Below, piece by piece: positions 10,646-22,871 of a stretch of 64,000 bases of DNA. The translations under genes were made by a program, and so were the position numbers. The notes beneath the pieces were generated by a model that was not told where the DNA came from, did no database searches, and worked only from the letters and a program-made list of their open reading frames with translations. Position 1 is the first letter of the stretch, and each line of letters opens with the position of its first letter. Origin of the DNA: Aristolochia californica (lineage: Eukaryota > Streptophyta > Magnoliopsida > Piperales > Aristolochiaceae); assembly GCA_029961685.1 (NCBI GenBank), contig JARWKL010000003.1, forward strand, positions 15,560,231 through 15,624,230. Direction: 5' to 3'.

Positions 10646-11600
10646 ATGGCTGAAGAATACATAGGTCACAATAGTAATATCCTCAAAATTATAATTGTAA
10701 ATTTTATGAGTTGGTCCATATCGGTTCGTCGATTTTTTATAACAAAAGACCTCCATGGTCACCTCACCACTCGTGGACCACCTATTGATGAAGATGATAT
10801 TTTCTATAACAAGTGGCTAAGGAATGATACTTTGGTGATTAGTTGGCTTATTAACAGCATGGAAGAACATGTCTCCAATAATATTATTCATCTTGACACA
10901 GCTAAACAATATTGGGAGACATGTACTAAGCTGTATTCTAGCTCCAACAACTTATACAAGCCATACAATATTCTCTAAAGAATGCTTACCACTAAAGAAG
11001 GAGACAATATCCATGAATATTTGACTCGGTTTAGAGGTCTTCTTCAAGATTGGAAAATTGCCCGCTCCACGGATGTCTTTGTCCAAAACAAACAAGAAAA
11101 ACCCTTAGTCAGAGCCATATGCCTTGCTAACATTAAACCGTATCTTGAAGTTGCTAAGAGTCAACCTCTTAGCTCTTTCGCAGTTACCACCTTTGATGAT
11201 GTATGTGCCACACTTCTCCGTACTCCAGACACCTCTTCCTTTAAAACCGAAGTATCTTCCACTATGTACTCTGGACATAGGGGATCATCATCTGACCAAG
11301 GACGAGGCTGAGGCAGAAATTATAGAGGAGACCGAGGAAGAGGTGGAAGGAATGGGTTTGACAAAATAGATGGAAGGGAATACACTTATTGTGGGAAATT
11401 TGGCCACACTAGAGACCAATGCTTCCATTTGAAAGATTACTCCTACTGTGGAATCCCAGGCCACCCAAGAGAAAGATGTTATAAACTCACTGGCAAACCA
11501 GATGAGAATAAGGTTAACCAAGCCTTAGCAAGTGAAATAAAAGAAGATCAGTCTACCACACTTCCAAAAAGGAAAACATTGACTGATGAAGAGTAAGAAA
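10646..11600 (+). pseudogene. gag: copia-2 gag with zinc knuckles
   Basis: Starts MAEEYIGHNSNILK. Visible gag signatures are KDLHGHLTTRGPPIDED, WLRNDTLVISWLI, EEHVSNNIIHLDTAK, then a frameshift, LTRFRGLLQDWK and DDVCATLL. An Arg/Gly-rich linker leads to knuckles YTYCGKFGHTRDQC and YSYCGIPGHPRERC at about 11385-11475; the first Cys of each C-x2-C pair is replaced by Tyr. Stops and frameshifts occur near 10978 and 11309. Confidence 0.75.
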
Positions 11601-11639
11601 AGTTCCAGAAAATGAGAAAAATGATGGGCTCTACTCCAA

Positions 11640-12240
11640 GCACTTCCTCAACTACCGCTACCACCACCACTTTAGGTACACTATCTGCCTCTTCTTCATC
11701 CTGAATAATTGACTCTGGAGCCTTCGAGCATCTTACAGGTAACAAATATTTATTACACTCAGTTTTTTCGTGTCCTTCACATAAATATGTTATCATAGCT
11801 AACAGCTCCCAAACTAAAGTTCAAGGGACAGGATCCACTTCTGTCACACCATCACTTCCGCTCACTGATATCCTTTTTGTTCCTACCTTCCCTTTAAATC
11901 TTTTATCAGTTAGTCAACTCACCAAACATTTTAATTGCTCCATCACCTTCTCACCCACTTCATGTGTGTTTCAGGATCTTCTAATGAAGTAGATGATTAG
12001 TGGAGGTCGTGAACAAGGGGGGCTCTACTACCTAGATGTGCCAAAAATAAATACCGTTTCCACCAGGGAACCTGAAACTAGGTTATGGCACAACCGGTTG
12101 GGACATCCGTTCGCACAATGTCTTCATCATTTTTTCCTACTCAGAAAATAAGGTCAAAGCATCAATCTGAAGTCTATCAAATGAGTAAACATCAGAGGTG
12201 TACATACTCACCTCGACCTGTAGTTAAAAGTTTCACTCCA
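11640..12240 (+). pseudogene. copia-2 protease and GAG-pre-integrase region
   Basis: The aspartic protease active site reads IIDSGAFEHLTGN at 11705-11743 (DSGA; the following Ser/Thr is Phe) directly after a stop codon. Further on, LLSVSQLTKHFNCSITFS matches the end of copia protease and TRLWHNRLGHP at about 12080 is the start of the GAG-pre-integrase domain. Several stops are present. It would have cleaved the polyprotein. Confidence 0.7.
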
Positions 12241-12960
12241 TTTGCCTTAATTCATACTAATGTATGGGGACCCTACGAGCATCTCAAACATTTCTCAAGA
12301 AAAATATTTTATCACATCTATATATGATTTCACTCCTACCACTTGGTTATTTTTCTTGGTTATTTCTATTTAAAGAGTGTTCTGAAATACAATCAATTTT
12401 TAAATCTTTTCATGCTATGGTACTCACTCAATTTGGTCAAAAACTTAAAATACTCCAGTCGGATAATGCCAAAGACCTTGACTCTTTTTTTCAAGAAAAT
12501 GGCATTATTCATCAAACCTCATGTGCATACACCCCTCAACAAAATGGTGTAGCCGAACGGAAGAATCGTCATATTCTTGAGGTAGCTCATGGTTTACTAT
12601 ATGTCATGAAAGTTCCATACTTTTATTGACCACATGCAATCCTTACCGCATTCTTTCTCATAAATTGGTTACCATCTTCTGTTCTTGGTAACAAATCCCC
12701 TTACTCTCTATTATTACCCAATGATGATCCTTTTTCACTACCCTTAAGCGTCTTCGAGTGTCAATGTTTTGTCCATATTTCCTTCCCAAAACACAGTAAA
12801 CTTGATCCAAAATCTCTCACAGTATCTTTTTAGGATACTCTCGCACCCAAAAGGGTTATGTTTGCTATAATCCCTCCCTTCAGTGTTTACTTGTGTCCAG
12901 GGATGTCACATTTTTTGAAGACTCTCCATATTATTCTGTCAATGCTCCTTTAGGTCTATC
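12240..12960 (+). pseudogene. copia-2 integrase (broken)
   Basis: LIHTNVWGPYEHLK marks the start of the catalytic core, KILQSDNAKDLDSFFQENG contains the second acidic block, and HQTSCAYTPQQNGVAERKN at about 12510-12565 contains the catalytic Glu of the DDE triad. The first Asp (usually HTDVWGP) is Asn. Frameshifts and stops occur at about 12325 and 12627. A linker (LGNKSPYSLLL, LSVFECQCFVH) follows. Confidence 0.75.
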
Positions 12961-13249
12961 TTCAGTACCAGGTTCTCCTTGATCGGTTGTGCCCCGTGCT
13001 ACAAAAACAACTCAGCCCCCAGAAACACTGGCTGACACCACACCTGCTGAGTTTATGGATCCCACAAAGGTTAGTCCATCTTCTCCAGCTATTTTTGGCC
13101 CACAATATGATACTCGTCCTATTGCCCTCAGAAAAGAACCCAAATCATGAACCACGCCATCTACTTCTCATCCCATAATAAATTTTTGTGTCTCCTCACC
13201 GTCTGTCCCATGTATGTTGTCAATTTTTCTCGGGTATTTCCTCCATATC

Positions 13250-14760
13250 TATATCCCAGTTCTATCAGGAGGCTCTCAAACATCCAGGGTGGAAGGCAGC
13301 AATGGATGAAGAAAAGAAGGCACTTTATGAAAATCAAACATGGGCTCAAGTACCACTTCTGTCTGATAAGAAACCTGTTTGTTGCAAATGGGTGTTTACT
13401 GTGAAACACAATTCGAATGGATCTGTGGCTCGCCTGAAAGCTCACCTTGGTTATAAATGCTATACACAAAGTTATGGCATCGATTATGAGGAAACCTTCT
13501 CTCCAGTGGCAAAAATTAACTCGGTATGTGTATTATTATCTCTGGCCTCGAATTCGTCCTAGCAGGTATACCAAGTTGATGTAAAAAAATGCTTTTCTAA
13601 ATAGGGATATCAAAGTGGAAATTTATATGAAACAACCTCCAGGGTATGTTGTTGAGGGGGAGTCCATATGTCGACTACAAAAAGCCCTCTATGGCCTAAA
13701 ACATTCTCCTCGTACATGGTTTGAAAATTTTAGCCAAACACTCATACAGGCCGGATTTCATAAATGCTCTGGAGATCACTCAGTATTTATAAAAGACACA
13801 CAAAAGGGTAAAGTAATTTTGGCAGTATACGTTGATGATATCAGTATAACCAGTAGTGATCCCGAGGGAATCCAGAAAACAAAAGAAAGGATATGTACTG
13901 AATTCCAGACAAAGGATCTCAGACTACTCAAATATTTTTTTGGGTATTGAAGTACTACAATCCAAACATGGCATTATATTGTCGCAAAAGAAGTATGTCC
14001 TTGATCTATTGTAGGAGACCGAAATGATGGGATGCAGACTAGCAAAAACTCCTTTGGACTAAAATACAAAATTATGTGCAGGTATTGGAGAAGAAGTAGA
14101 CATCGAAAAAAAGATTGGTGGGAAGACTTATTTACCTTTGCGTAATGAGGCTAGATATCTTATATGCAGTCAGTGTGGTAAGTCAATCTATGCACAACCC
14201 ACAACTCAATCATTGACAAGCACTAGAAAGGATGATATAATATCTGAAAGGAGCACCAGGAAGAGGAATTCTCTATAAAAATCATGGTCACTTCAACATC
14301 GAAGGATTCTCAAATGCTGAATGGGAAGGATCCCTGGATGATAGAGAATCCACTTCGGGATATTGTACGATAGTTGGAGGGAACTTGGTTACATGGAGAA
14401 ACAAGAAACATAATGTAGTGGCATAATCTAGTTCAGAAGAAGAATACAGGGCCCTGGCACACACGGTCAGTGAACTCATTTGGATCATATCCCTTCTTAT
14501 TGAAGTGGGATTCTACAAAGAAGCTCCTATGGACTTATATGGTGATAATCAGGCCGATATACATCACATCAAATCCAGTCTTCCATGAAAGAACAAAGCA
14601 TATTGAAATATATTGTCACTTCATATAGGAAAAATTCACTATCGGCATCTTATCCGTCAAGCATATATCTTCGCAGAACCAGGTTGTAGATATTCCCACC
14701 AAACCTGTCACTCATAAAATTTTGTCCACCATCTGTAGCAAGTTGGGCATCTACGATGTT
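13250..14760 (+). pseudogene. copia-2 reverse transcriptase and RNase H (broken)
   Basis: RT begins EALKHPGWKAAMDEEKKAL and continues NQTWAQVPL, CCKWVFTVKHN, YGIDYEETFSPVAK, a break, KALYGLKHSPRTWFE and the intact catalytic box YVDDI at about 13828. RNase H follows from about 14020 with frameshifts; recognisable are SEEEYRALAHTVSELIW and the tail that leads into the polypurine tract. Multiple stops prevent function. Confidence 0.78.
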
Positions 14761-14785
14761 TTCGCACCCCCAGCTTGAGGGGGAT

Positions 14786-15276
14786 TGTTACAATGTGAGA
14801 CCCACCATAACGTGTAACTATGGTGGGACCCACCATGAGGATGTCAGCCAAGAGGAGTCACCACATGAGCTGGAATGAATTGGAATACATGGAAATATTT
14901 GAGGATCAAGTGAGACCCACATAGACATGATGAGTTGAGATCTTTCCCAACATGAGTTGGAAATATTTGCATATCTTCCTTGATTTATTTGATAGATTTA
15001 TCTTCCTTAAATTGATGTATAATAAGGGAAAGTAGGAATCCTAATTGATTAAGGAGTTTCCCAATTTATGTATTGGAAATAGTATAAATAGGGGGTCTTG
15101 GTTGAGGCATTCAATTAAGCTCACCTCTTCTTTCATTCACGTGAAAGAAATACCTCTCCTCTCTTTTGTTTTCTCTTCTTCTCCTCTCTCTACCCAAGAG
15201 CCCTATTTTCCTTTTCTCTTTTTTCTTTCTCTCTCCCCTTGCTCGAGATATTATTCATGGGATCCTCAATTCAACA
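14786..15276 (+). repeat. Second LTR of copia-2, shared with the following partial copy
   Basis: Starts TGTTACAATGTGAGACC after a polypurine tract and ends TTCAACA before another primer site at 15277. TATA box TATAAATA at 15083-15090. Because an interior lies on each side, this LTR is the middle one of an LTR-interior-LTR-interior arrangement of the kind produced by recombination between element copies. Confidence 0.8.
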
Positions 15277-15442
15277 TGGTATCAGAGCCTTTTATGAGTG
15301 ATTATTCAAAAAAAAATTCAAAAATTTGATCTGTTAGCTTTTATGCTAAGGCCTCTCCATTACCCGATTTGGTTAGAAACCTATACTTAGATTTTTTAAC
15401 TAGTAGTTGAATGGAGAATTTTTTTAAAGTGAATTGCCTATT

Positions 15443-15955
15443 ATGGCTGAAGAATACATAGGTCACAAGAGCGATATCCTCAAGATTACTACTCTACCCT
15501 TACGAGGGGTATCAAATTTTATGAGTTGGTTCACATCGGTTTGTCGATTTCTTATAACAAAAGACCTCCATGGTCACCTCACCACTCGTGGACCACCTAT
15601 CGATGAAGATAATATTTCCTACGTCAAGTATTTTATTATATTTATTGATGATTTTACTCGTACCACAAGGTTATTTATCTTTAAAGAATGTTATGAAATA
15701 TCATCCATATTTAAATCCTTTCATGCTATGGTACTCACTAAGTTTGATCAAAAAATAAAAGTACTTCGATCTGATAATTTAGAAGAATATACTTTAAGAG
15801 ACCTTGACTCCTTTTGTAGAGAGAATAGCATTATCCATCAAACATCATGTGCCTACACCCCTCAACAAAATGGTGTAGCCGAACGGAAGAACTATCATCT
15901 TCTAGAGGTAGCTCGCAGGTTACTGTATATTGTTACATTGTGGGACCCAGCATGA
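15443..15955 (+). pseudogene. Fused gag-integrase ORF created by a deletion
   Basis: One open frame of about 170 codons. Residues 1-57 are copia gag N-terminus (MAEEYIGHKSDILK, HLTTRGPPIDEDNISY). From about 15619 it switches in frame to the integrase core (IFIDDFTRTTRLF, KVLRSDNLEEYT, HQTSCAYTPQQNGVAERKN). The gag C-terminus, protease and integrase N-terminus are missing. The frame ends inside the LTR of copia-4 that begins at 15931. The deletion joint links the second copia-2-type interior to integrase, probably that of copia-1, because integrase resumes after copia-4 at 26517. Confidence 0.75.
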
Positions 15956-16537
15956 TGCACAAGCTGGTGGGACCCACCATGAGGACGTAGGAAGCCAAGA
16001 AGGGTCCTCATCCAAGTTAGCATGAGTTAAGAAGATAAGAAGCACAAGATGCAATGAGTTAGAAGACTTGAAGATCAAGTGGGACCCACAAAGATACCAT
16101 GAGCTGGAATCTTATCAATATGAGGTGGAAGATCATGTGGGACCCAAAACGATAAGGCCACAAGCTCACCTCTTCCCTTATTTCCATGTTATTGAAGAAT
16201 AGTTATAGTTCAACTCATATTAAAACACTATTAGATTGTGTTGTCCTTTCAAGATAGACTTATCTTAGAGAGTTAGAGTTGGAATGTAATTAGGAGATTT
16301 AAAGGTTATTTGTATAAGGACTCTATCACTTCCTCTAATATAAACAGAGGTATTTTAATTTGGAATTAATCAAGCTCTACAATTTTCTCTTGAGTAAATC
16401 TCTCTCTCTTTGCTTGGCGCACACCTTGTTCCTCTTCTCTTCTTCTCTCTACCCGAGAGTCTTCTTCCCCTTTTCTCCTTTTTTTCTTTCTCTCTTCCCT
16501 TGCATGGAATATTGGAAAAGAGATCCTAAATTAAACA
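15931..16537 (+). repeat. 5' LTR of copia-4
   Basis: Starts TGTTACATTGTGGGACCC and ends TTAAACA before the mutated primer site TGGTATCATAGC (16538-16549). The TATA-like TATAAACA lies near 16340; the sister LTR has TATAAATA at 26318-26325. From 16550 to 17060 I see only an AT-rich leader without a gene. Confidence 0.85.
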
Positions 16538-17060
16538 TGGTATCATAGCATTAAATTTAGGATCCGTACATCAAAATGAATGCTCTAAGAAAATATGATC
16601 AACACCACTCATAGAAGGCTCCTGGTGAAGGAAGATCCAAAAGCATGAGATAAGTTCCTTCATTAATTTTTTATTAATTCATGTTACTGGTTTCCAGATT
16701 TAGAAGATGATTTAAAGATGAGTATTTGAATGTTTTTCATCTTATGAGATTTTGGATATGAATGCCTCTAGATCTAGAAGAAGCTACCAAAGCAATTTAG
16801 TCTGTTTGGAATTTTTGTTAACCTACACCAGCCCATTATCAGATTGTTGAAATTTTTTTTTTTCATGGGAATGAGATTCCCCTGATATAGAAGATTGATA
16901 TTGAGTCTATTATATGTGGTTATTTAGTCAAAAAAATATCAGAATAATGATTGTTTAGAATCAAAGCTAAATTTCTCCATGCACCAAGTTGTTTGAAGAA
17001 TACTACTTCGATATTTTGATTAGAATTTTTTGGAGAATTATTTTCGTTGAAGTGCCTATT

Positions 17061-17591
17061 ATGGCTAAAGAAAATGTGAGTAGCAAAGGTGGTATACTCA
17101 TAATTACCACAATACCCATACGAAGAGTATCAAATTTTATGAGTTGGTCCACATCGGTTCGGAGGTTTCTTATAACAAAGGACCTACTTGGTCATCTCAC
17201 CAACAGTGGACCACCTATTTATCAAGAAGACACTTTTTATAACAATTGGTTAAAAAATGATACCATTGTGATTAGTTGGCTAATCAAAAGCATGGAAATT
17301 GTGGAAAGAATACACTCATTGTGGGAGATATGGCCACTCTATCGATACATGCTATTACAAGGAAAGGAGTTACTGTGGAAAAAATGGTCACTATAGAGAA
17401 ATATGTTATAATGCCAACGACAACTCAGACTTGACAAAGGCCAATCAAGCCTTGGTAGGTGATACAAAGGAGGATCATCCCACAAAAAACAACTTAAAAG
17501 AAAAAATTTACTGATGAAGAATATGAGTTGTTTCATAAAATGATGGGTTCTTCTCAAAGTTCCTCATTAAATACTACTGCCACCACTGCGT
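17061..17591 (+). pseudogene. gag: copia-4 gag, internally deleted
   Basis: Starts MAKENVSSKGGILI and keeps KDLLGHLTNSGPPI and WLKNDTIVISWLIKSME. A deletion at about 17298 then joins directly to the zinc-knuckle region, which continues in another frame (THCGRYGHSIDTC and SYCGKNGHYREIC). The middle of gag is lost. The 3' side stops at 17591, where gypsy-I is inserted; the protease resumes at 23683. Confidence 0.75.
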
Positions 17592-18464
17592 TGTTATGGT
17601 CCCTAGTCATGGATCTGGTAGATCGGCATGGGACTTGAGAATCCAGTACTGTAAGTGAGTGGATACACTCGATAAGGTCAGGTAATGATAACCCTTTCTT
17701 GGTCTGGTCTCGGTCAAGAGGAAAGCAACCTCTTTTGTGAGACTAGTATGCTGCTCGGTAGGGGCCAAGAACCCTATGCTACTGCTACTCGGATTGGAAG
17801 GGGAAAGGGTTCCCCTTCTTGGTCACGGAAAAAAGGGTTTTATCCCTCCTTTTTGTTGCTCGTGTTAGGATTGAAACCCCTAACTTGGACAGCCCTTAGG
17901 CCTACGGTTAGGAACTCCTTACCTGGCTTCTTGTTGATCTTAATGCTGGAAAAGAAACCTGATTTAGGGTTGTTCGTGGTATGATGATGGAAAGGCCTCA
18001 ATTCCTGCTCGAAAAGAGATGGAGAATCCTTCTCTTGGTGCTTATGATGGAAAGGAGGCTGAAGCCTCTAGTTGAACTCGAAAAATGGACAGCAACTCCC
18101 TTGTCTTCCTCGAGATGAATCAATGGAATAGCAATCAAAGAGATGGTAGAAGGATATTCAGATTCTAAGGGAACCTAGACCTAGAGCTCATCAGGGAAAC
18201 CTCCAAACCCTAGAGCTCGTTAAGGAGAACTCCAAACCCTATTTACCTAATTCAAGACTTGACATTTATCTCATTCCATTGCCCCCTAAGTAGGCTTGAC
18301 GTCCCTCCTAGTTTTAGGGTTAAATATTACAATTCTGCCCCTATGGCAATTTAACTTAAATAATGAATGAAAATTGAATTTGAAACAATATGGAAAGAAA
18401 CTATTAACTCTGTAACTCAGTGCACCTCCGTTGTATGACTCAGTTAGCTATTGAGTCCACAACA
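17592..18464 (-). repeat. 3' LTR of gypsy-I
   Basis: On the minus strand it starts TGTTGTGGACTCAATAGC and ends GGACCATAACA. By eye it closely matches the copy at 22811-23682 with scattered substitutions and small indels. Confidence 0.88.
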
Positions 18465-18469
18465 TCTGC

Positions 18470-19770
18470 CTCCCCTTGGAAAAAGAGTTTGTCCTCAAGC
18501 TCATTAGCAGGGTATACCTGTTTGAAGATGTCCAGCTACTCCCATGTAGCTGCTTCAGGTTCTGTAGCTGTCCACTAGACTAGAATCTCCCACTGGTCAT
18601 TGACCAAATGGGCACATAACACCATGGATGGTGTAAGAATGACGTGTCCATTGTCCACTGGTGGATGTAGGCGTTGATCCCGTATATGGTTTCACGAGGG
18701 ATTCATGAAACACATCATGTAGCTTGGCCGTGGCTAGCAGTTGTAGTTGATAGGCCACCGGCCCCACACGTCAAAAAATTGAGAAAGGCCCAAAATACTT
18801 GGGGGAGAGCATATGGCGCGATGGTCCCACCAGGGACTGTTGGAGGTACGGTTGTAGGCATAACCAAACATAGTTCCCCACCTCCTACGAGTCATCTCGG
18901 TGTCCCTTATCGTATACATCTTTCATGCAAACCTGCACGTCGTAGGTGTTCTACAATAGTCTGTAACACCTGGTCGCGATCCATGAGTGCCTGATCAATG
19001 GCGTCCATGCGGGTGGACCCTGGAGTATAACAGAGAAGGCGAGGAGGTCCCGAGCATAAAGAACCCAGAAAGGAGTGGATTGCAAGGCAGAGTGGAACGA
19101 AGTACTGTCATAGTATTCAGCCCACGGTAACCATTGAACCCATTGCTTCAGACGATTTCCCACAAATCACTGTAGATACATTTCGACGGTGCGATTAACC
19201 ACCTTTGTTTGGCTATCTGTCTGAGGATGATATGCGGAGGAGAATTTCAATTTCGTGCCGCTCAGACGAAAAAATTCCCACCAGAAAGTGCTGCTGAATA
19301 CCGTGTCCTGATCACTGACAATAGATTCTGGAATACCATGTAATCAGACAATATGTTCAAAGAAATTCTATGCTACCTGTGATGATGTATATGGATGAGT
19401 CAGAGGAATAAAATGTGCATAGTTGGAGAACAGATCGACCACCACAAATAGTACTTATTTTCCGACGAACAGTGGAAGACCCTCAGCAAAGTCCATCAAA
19501 ATATCGACCCATACCTATGTAGGGAGGGCGAGAGGTTGTAGAAGACTTGTTGGGCTTATGTGGTCGGCTTTGTTGTGTTGACATACCTGACATGCTAAGA
19601 CATAAGTCGCAATGGAGGTCTTCATGGCTTGCCAATAAAAATCTGCTCGAATACGTTGCAAAGTTTTGTAAATACCTTCATGTGTGCTATCATGGTATGC
19701 AGAGAGGATGGCTGAAAGCAATTCGGAAGTGTGGGGAACATAAATCTACTATTTTTAGCAAATAAGTGAA
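18470..19770 (-). pseudogene. gypsy-I integrase and chromodomain (broken)
   Basis: The zinc-binding HHCC part is visible at 19515-19721 (YHDSTHEGIYKTLQRIR, CQVCQHNKADH). The core is frameshifted, and its C-terminal part LPWAEYYDSTSFHSALQSTPF is at about 19000-19130. Near 18470-18660 the minus strand has remnants of a chromodomain-like tail (WEILV-stop-WT, then ELEDKLFFQGEADVVDSIA), which runs into the LTR. The chromodomain in this family is thought to guide integration to particular chromatin. Confidence 0.7.
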
Positions 19771-19779
19771 TTCTGGATG

Positions 19780-21480
19780 GACCACTTAGACTCCATTGCC
19801 TCCTCTGTAATTTTCTGTGCATCTCCTGTAGTCCCGGAATAGTGGCATGGGCTTCTCTCACCAAGTCTAGGATGAGGAAGCGAGGCTGGCTGATCGCATA
19901 TGTAAGTTGTTGATGTTCAAAATGTGGGGACAAGGCATGTGCTACCTTGTTTAATCTTCCGAAATGGTACTCCACCCAAAAATCAAATCCCATCAACTTA
20001 TTGATCCAATACCGGTGTGGCAAAGTCATGAGACGTTGTTCAAGTAAGAATTTAAGGCTATAGTGGTCAGTATGGATGAGAAATGCACAATCCCATAAGT
20101 AAGGCCGCCAGTGTTGGACCGCCTTGGCCAACCCTATTAATTCCTACTCATACACTACCAATTTGTGATGACGAATTGCCAACTGCCGGCTGAAATATGC
20201 AATGGGATGTGACTGCTGTTGTAAAACAGCCCCAATGCCCCCACCAGAAGCGTCGCACTCAACCACAAATAAATCTTCAAAATTCGGAAGTTGTAAGACA
20301 GGGGTGGAAGCTAGAGCTATTTTGAGGGCCTCAAAGGACTGTGTGGCTTCCTCATTCCAATGAAAGGAATTCTTCTTGAGGAGACTGGTCAAGGGTGCTG
20401 CCAACTAATCGTAATTCTGAATGAATTTGCGGTAGTATCCTGCTAGGCCCAAAAATCCTCGCAAAGCTGAGCAAGACCTAGGGCTGTGACCAATCATGAA
20501 TTACTTGAATCTTCTCGGGACCAACAGTGACCATGTGATATAATATGGCCAAGATAAGCGACAAGTGAAGCTGAAAAAGAGCATTTGGATTTCTTCAAGT
20601 AGAACTGGTGCTCATAATCATTCAAAAACAATTAAATGTACTAAATGCTCTTCTCCGGACTTGCTATATATGAGTATATCATAAAAAAAAAAAACAAGTA
20701 CGAATTTCCGAAGATAGTTGCTAAATACCTCATTCATCAGTGCTTGAAAGGTGGAGGGTGTTTTTGATAAGCCGAATGGCATGTCCACGAATTCAAAATG
20801 GTTGTGATGTGTACGGAAGGCTGTCTTCTCAATGTGGGAGGGGTGCATAAGAAGCTAATGATATCCAGAGCATAAGTCCAGTTTAGTAAAGACCCACGAC
20901 CCATGTAATTCATCCAGAAGCTCCTCCACGACCGGGATAAGAAACTTATCCTTCACTGTTTGAGCATTCAACTCCCGATAATCAATACAAAATTTCCATG
21001 TGCCATCATGTTTCTTCACGAACAATACGGGTGAAGAGAATGGGGTCCAGCTGCTATGAATAAGGCACTGTTGGAACATAACTTGGCATTGTCGCTCAAT
21101 TTCATCTTTTCGTAGGTGTGGATATCGGTACGATCGAACTACCACCACATCAGAACCTGGTTTTAAACAGATCCTATGATCATAGTGCCTCAAAGGAGGC
21201 AATCCAGAAGGCTCATGGAAGAGGTCGAAGAACTCGTCGATAAGATTTTCAATAGTGTTGTCCGGATGGTCCTGTGTGTGCATGGTATGGAGGTGATGGG
21301 GTTTGTCCACCTGACTGTCCTGTAAGAGCACTTGGCTACCGCGCAAGACAAAGCTCATCGTTAAAGCAGAGAAGTCCCATAGAATGGGTCCCAATGTTTG
21401 CAACCATTTAATGCCTAACACCATATAAAAGCAGGCATGAAAAAAATTCTGCATGAAATAAACTAGTACCAATGGAAAAT
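19780..21480 (-). pseudogene. gypsy-I reverse transcriptase and RNase H (broken)
   Basis: RT blocks are PYRYP-like [57 protein letters not shown] and LFTKLDL-like VFTKLDLCSGYH (stop), then [20 protein letters not shown] and [10 protein letters not shown]. The active-site box has Tyr in place of the first Asp and a lengthened Phe run caused by a 13-base T tract. RNase H shows ECDASGGGIGAVLQQ (20144-20404) and the break WRPYLWDCAFLIHTDHYSLKFL (19622-20131). Confidence 0.8.
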
Positions 21481-21499
21481 TTTACCGCCTTGTTGATCC

Positions 21500-22871
21500 C
21501 GTAGCTAGGGACTTTCTCCCCATTGGCCACTAAAATCATGGTTGTAGCATGTGGAAGGATTTGTAACTGAAGATGTTGAGCAGCAGTTAAAATAAGAAAA
21601 TTGTGTGTACTTCCCGATCCACGAGTCCCACAAGTTCTTGGTCGAGAACTTGAGCCCTAACTTGTATAGTTTTGGTAGATTTCTGCCCAGTAATAGCATG
21701 CAAAGAAATTGTTGGTGGTTCCTCCTCAATAATATCATCAGTATCATCTGTATCCTCTGTTTCATCCACTTCAAGCCAAAACAACCTTTTACATTGGTGA
21801 CCTGCCCGGTACTGTTCATCACAGTTGTAGCATAGATTCTTGGTCCTTTGTTCCGCCATCTCAGCACTTGTCAATTTTTTTATATACTAAGGTCGAGGAT
21901 TAGTAGAGCTCGTGTCGGATGCCAAAGTAGTACTCGGATTGTTTCTCAGGGGAGGTAATGCTGGATGTGGCACCTGAGGAGAAGTATTTCGTCGCCCTTG
22001 CCAAGTGGAGGAAGTGTTCTATTACCCTTGCAAAATAGGCCTACGATGTTGCAGTCGTTGTCGTTGTTCCATTGCTCGAGCTAAATTCATTGCCCGAGCC
22101 AAATCTGAAGGGGAATGAAGTTCCACCTCTAACCTTAGAGATTCATTGAGGCCTACTATAAATAAGTGGACCTGCTAGTCGACTCGTACCAACCGGCCAG
22201 TGTGAGCCAATTTTTCTTGGAACTCTGATACAGTTCAACATACCCGGTCTATCTCAACAAAACCAAATCTCCCAAGGGGTTGATGTAGGCGGGGGACAAA
22301 TCTAATTATACATAATTCTTTAAATTCATCCCAATCCAGCACCAAACTTTCTAGTTCCACCTGGTGAAACCATAGTTGTGCCTCCTCTAACATATGGAAG
22401 GAGGCAAGTGCCACCTTATCAAACTCAGTAGTTCCTTGATTGAAAAAAAAATTCTTGCATCTATGCAACCAAATTAAGGGGTCTACTGACCCATTCAAAG
22501 TAAGAAAGTCTAATTTGGTGTACCTGGGTATTGTGCCTCCATTCTATGGTACCTGGACAACAGTGCGCCCAGCCAACTACTCCCCTCTTCGGCTGTGCAA
22601 ATGAGTCACCCCCTCTTGGCTCTGGACTAGATTGTCTCTCTACCATTAGAATAGAAAACATGTGATTCATTCGATTGAGTTTCGCTTCAATACCAGAAAT
22701 TTTTTCCAATTGTGGTTGTGCTGCAGCCAAGTTATCTTCTATCCTTTTCATCCTAATTTGAAGTTCTTCATTGTTGGATGTATCGCCCATGTTACCCGGC
22801 TCTGATACCATGTTTCTATGGTCCCTAGCCATGGATCTAGTAACTCGGTAAGGGACTTGAGAATCCAGCAC
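21500..22871 (-). pseudogene. gag: gypsy-I gag, zinc knuckle and protease (broken)
   Basis: The frame opens inside the LTR (VTRSMARDHRNMVSEPGNMG) and reads through the primer site, then gag continues with DPLIWLHRCKNFFFNQGTTE and AEAQLWFHQVELE-like sequence with stops. The knuckle region LCYNCDEQYRAGHQCKRLFW lies at about 21780-21850. The protease site is damaged: LVDREVHTIFLF, a frameshifted form of LVDSGSTHNFL, at about 21600-21640. Confidence 0.78.

Larger units (their letters stand above)
10041..15276 (+). mobile_element. Ty1-copia element copia-2 with both LTRs
   Basis: LTRs lie at 10041-10493 (453 bp) and 14786-15276 (491 bp); the second carries roughly 30 extra bases near its start. 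The primer site TGGTATCAGAGC is at 10494 and the polypurine tract CAGCTTGAGGGGGAT ends at 14785. The second LTR is followed immediately by another primer site (15277) and about 340 bases of a second copy of the interior, so no simple target duplication exists on the right. Left flank is GGAAG. All domains of a copia polyprotein can be followed but with many stops. Confidence 0.8.

Noticed and set aside
17685..18120. Plus-strand ORFs repeated at 17685-17984 and 22959-23204
   Set aside because: They are the two LTR copies of gypsy-I read on the opposite strand; the similarity reflects the LTR pair, not a gene family.
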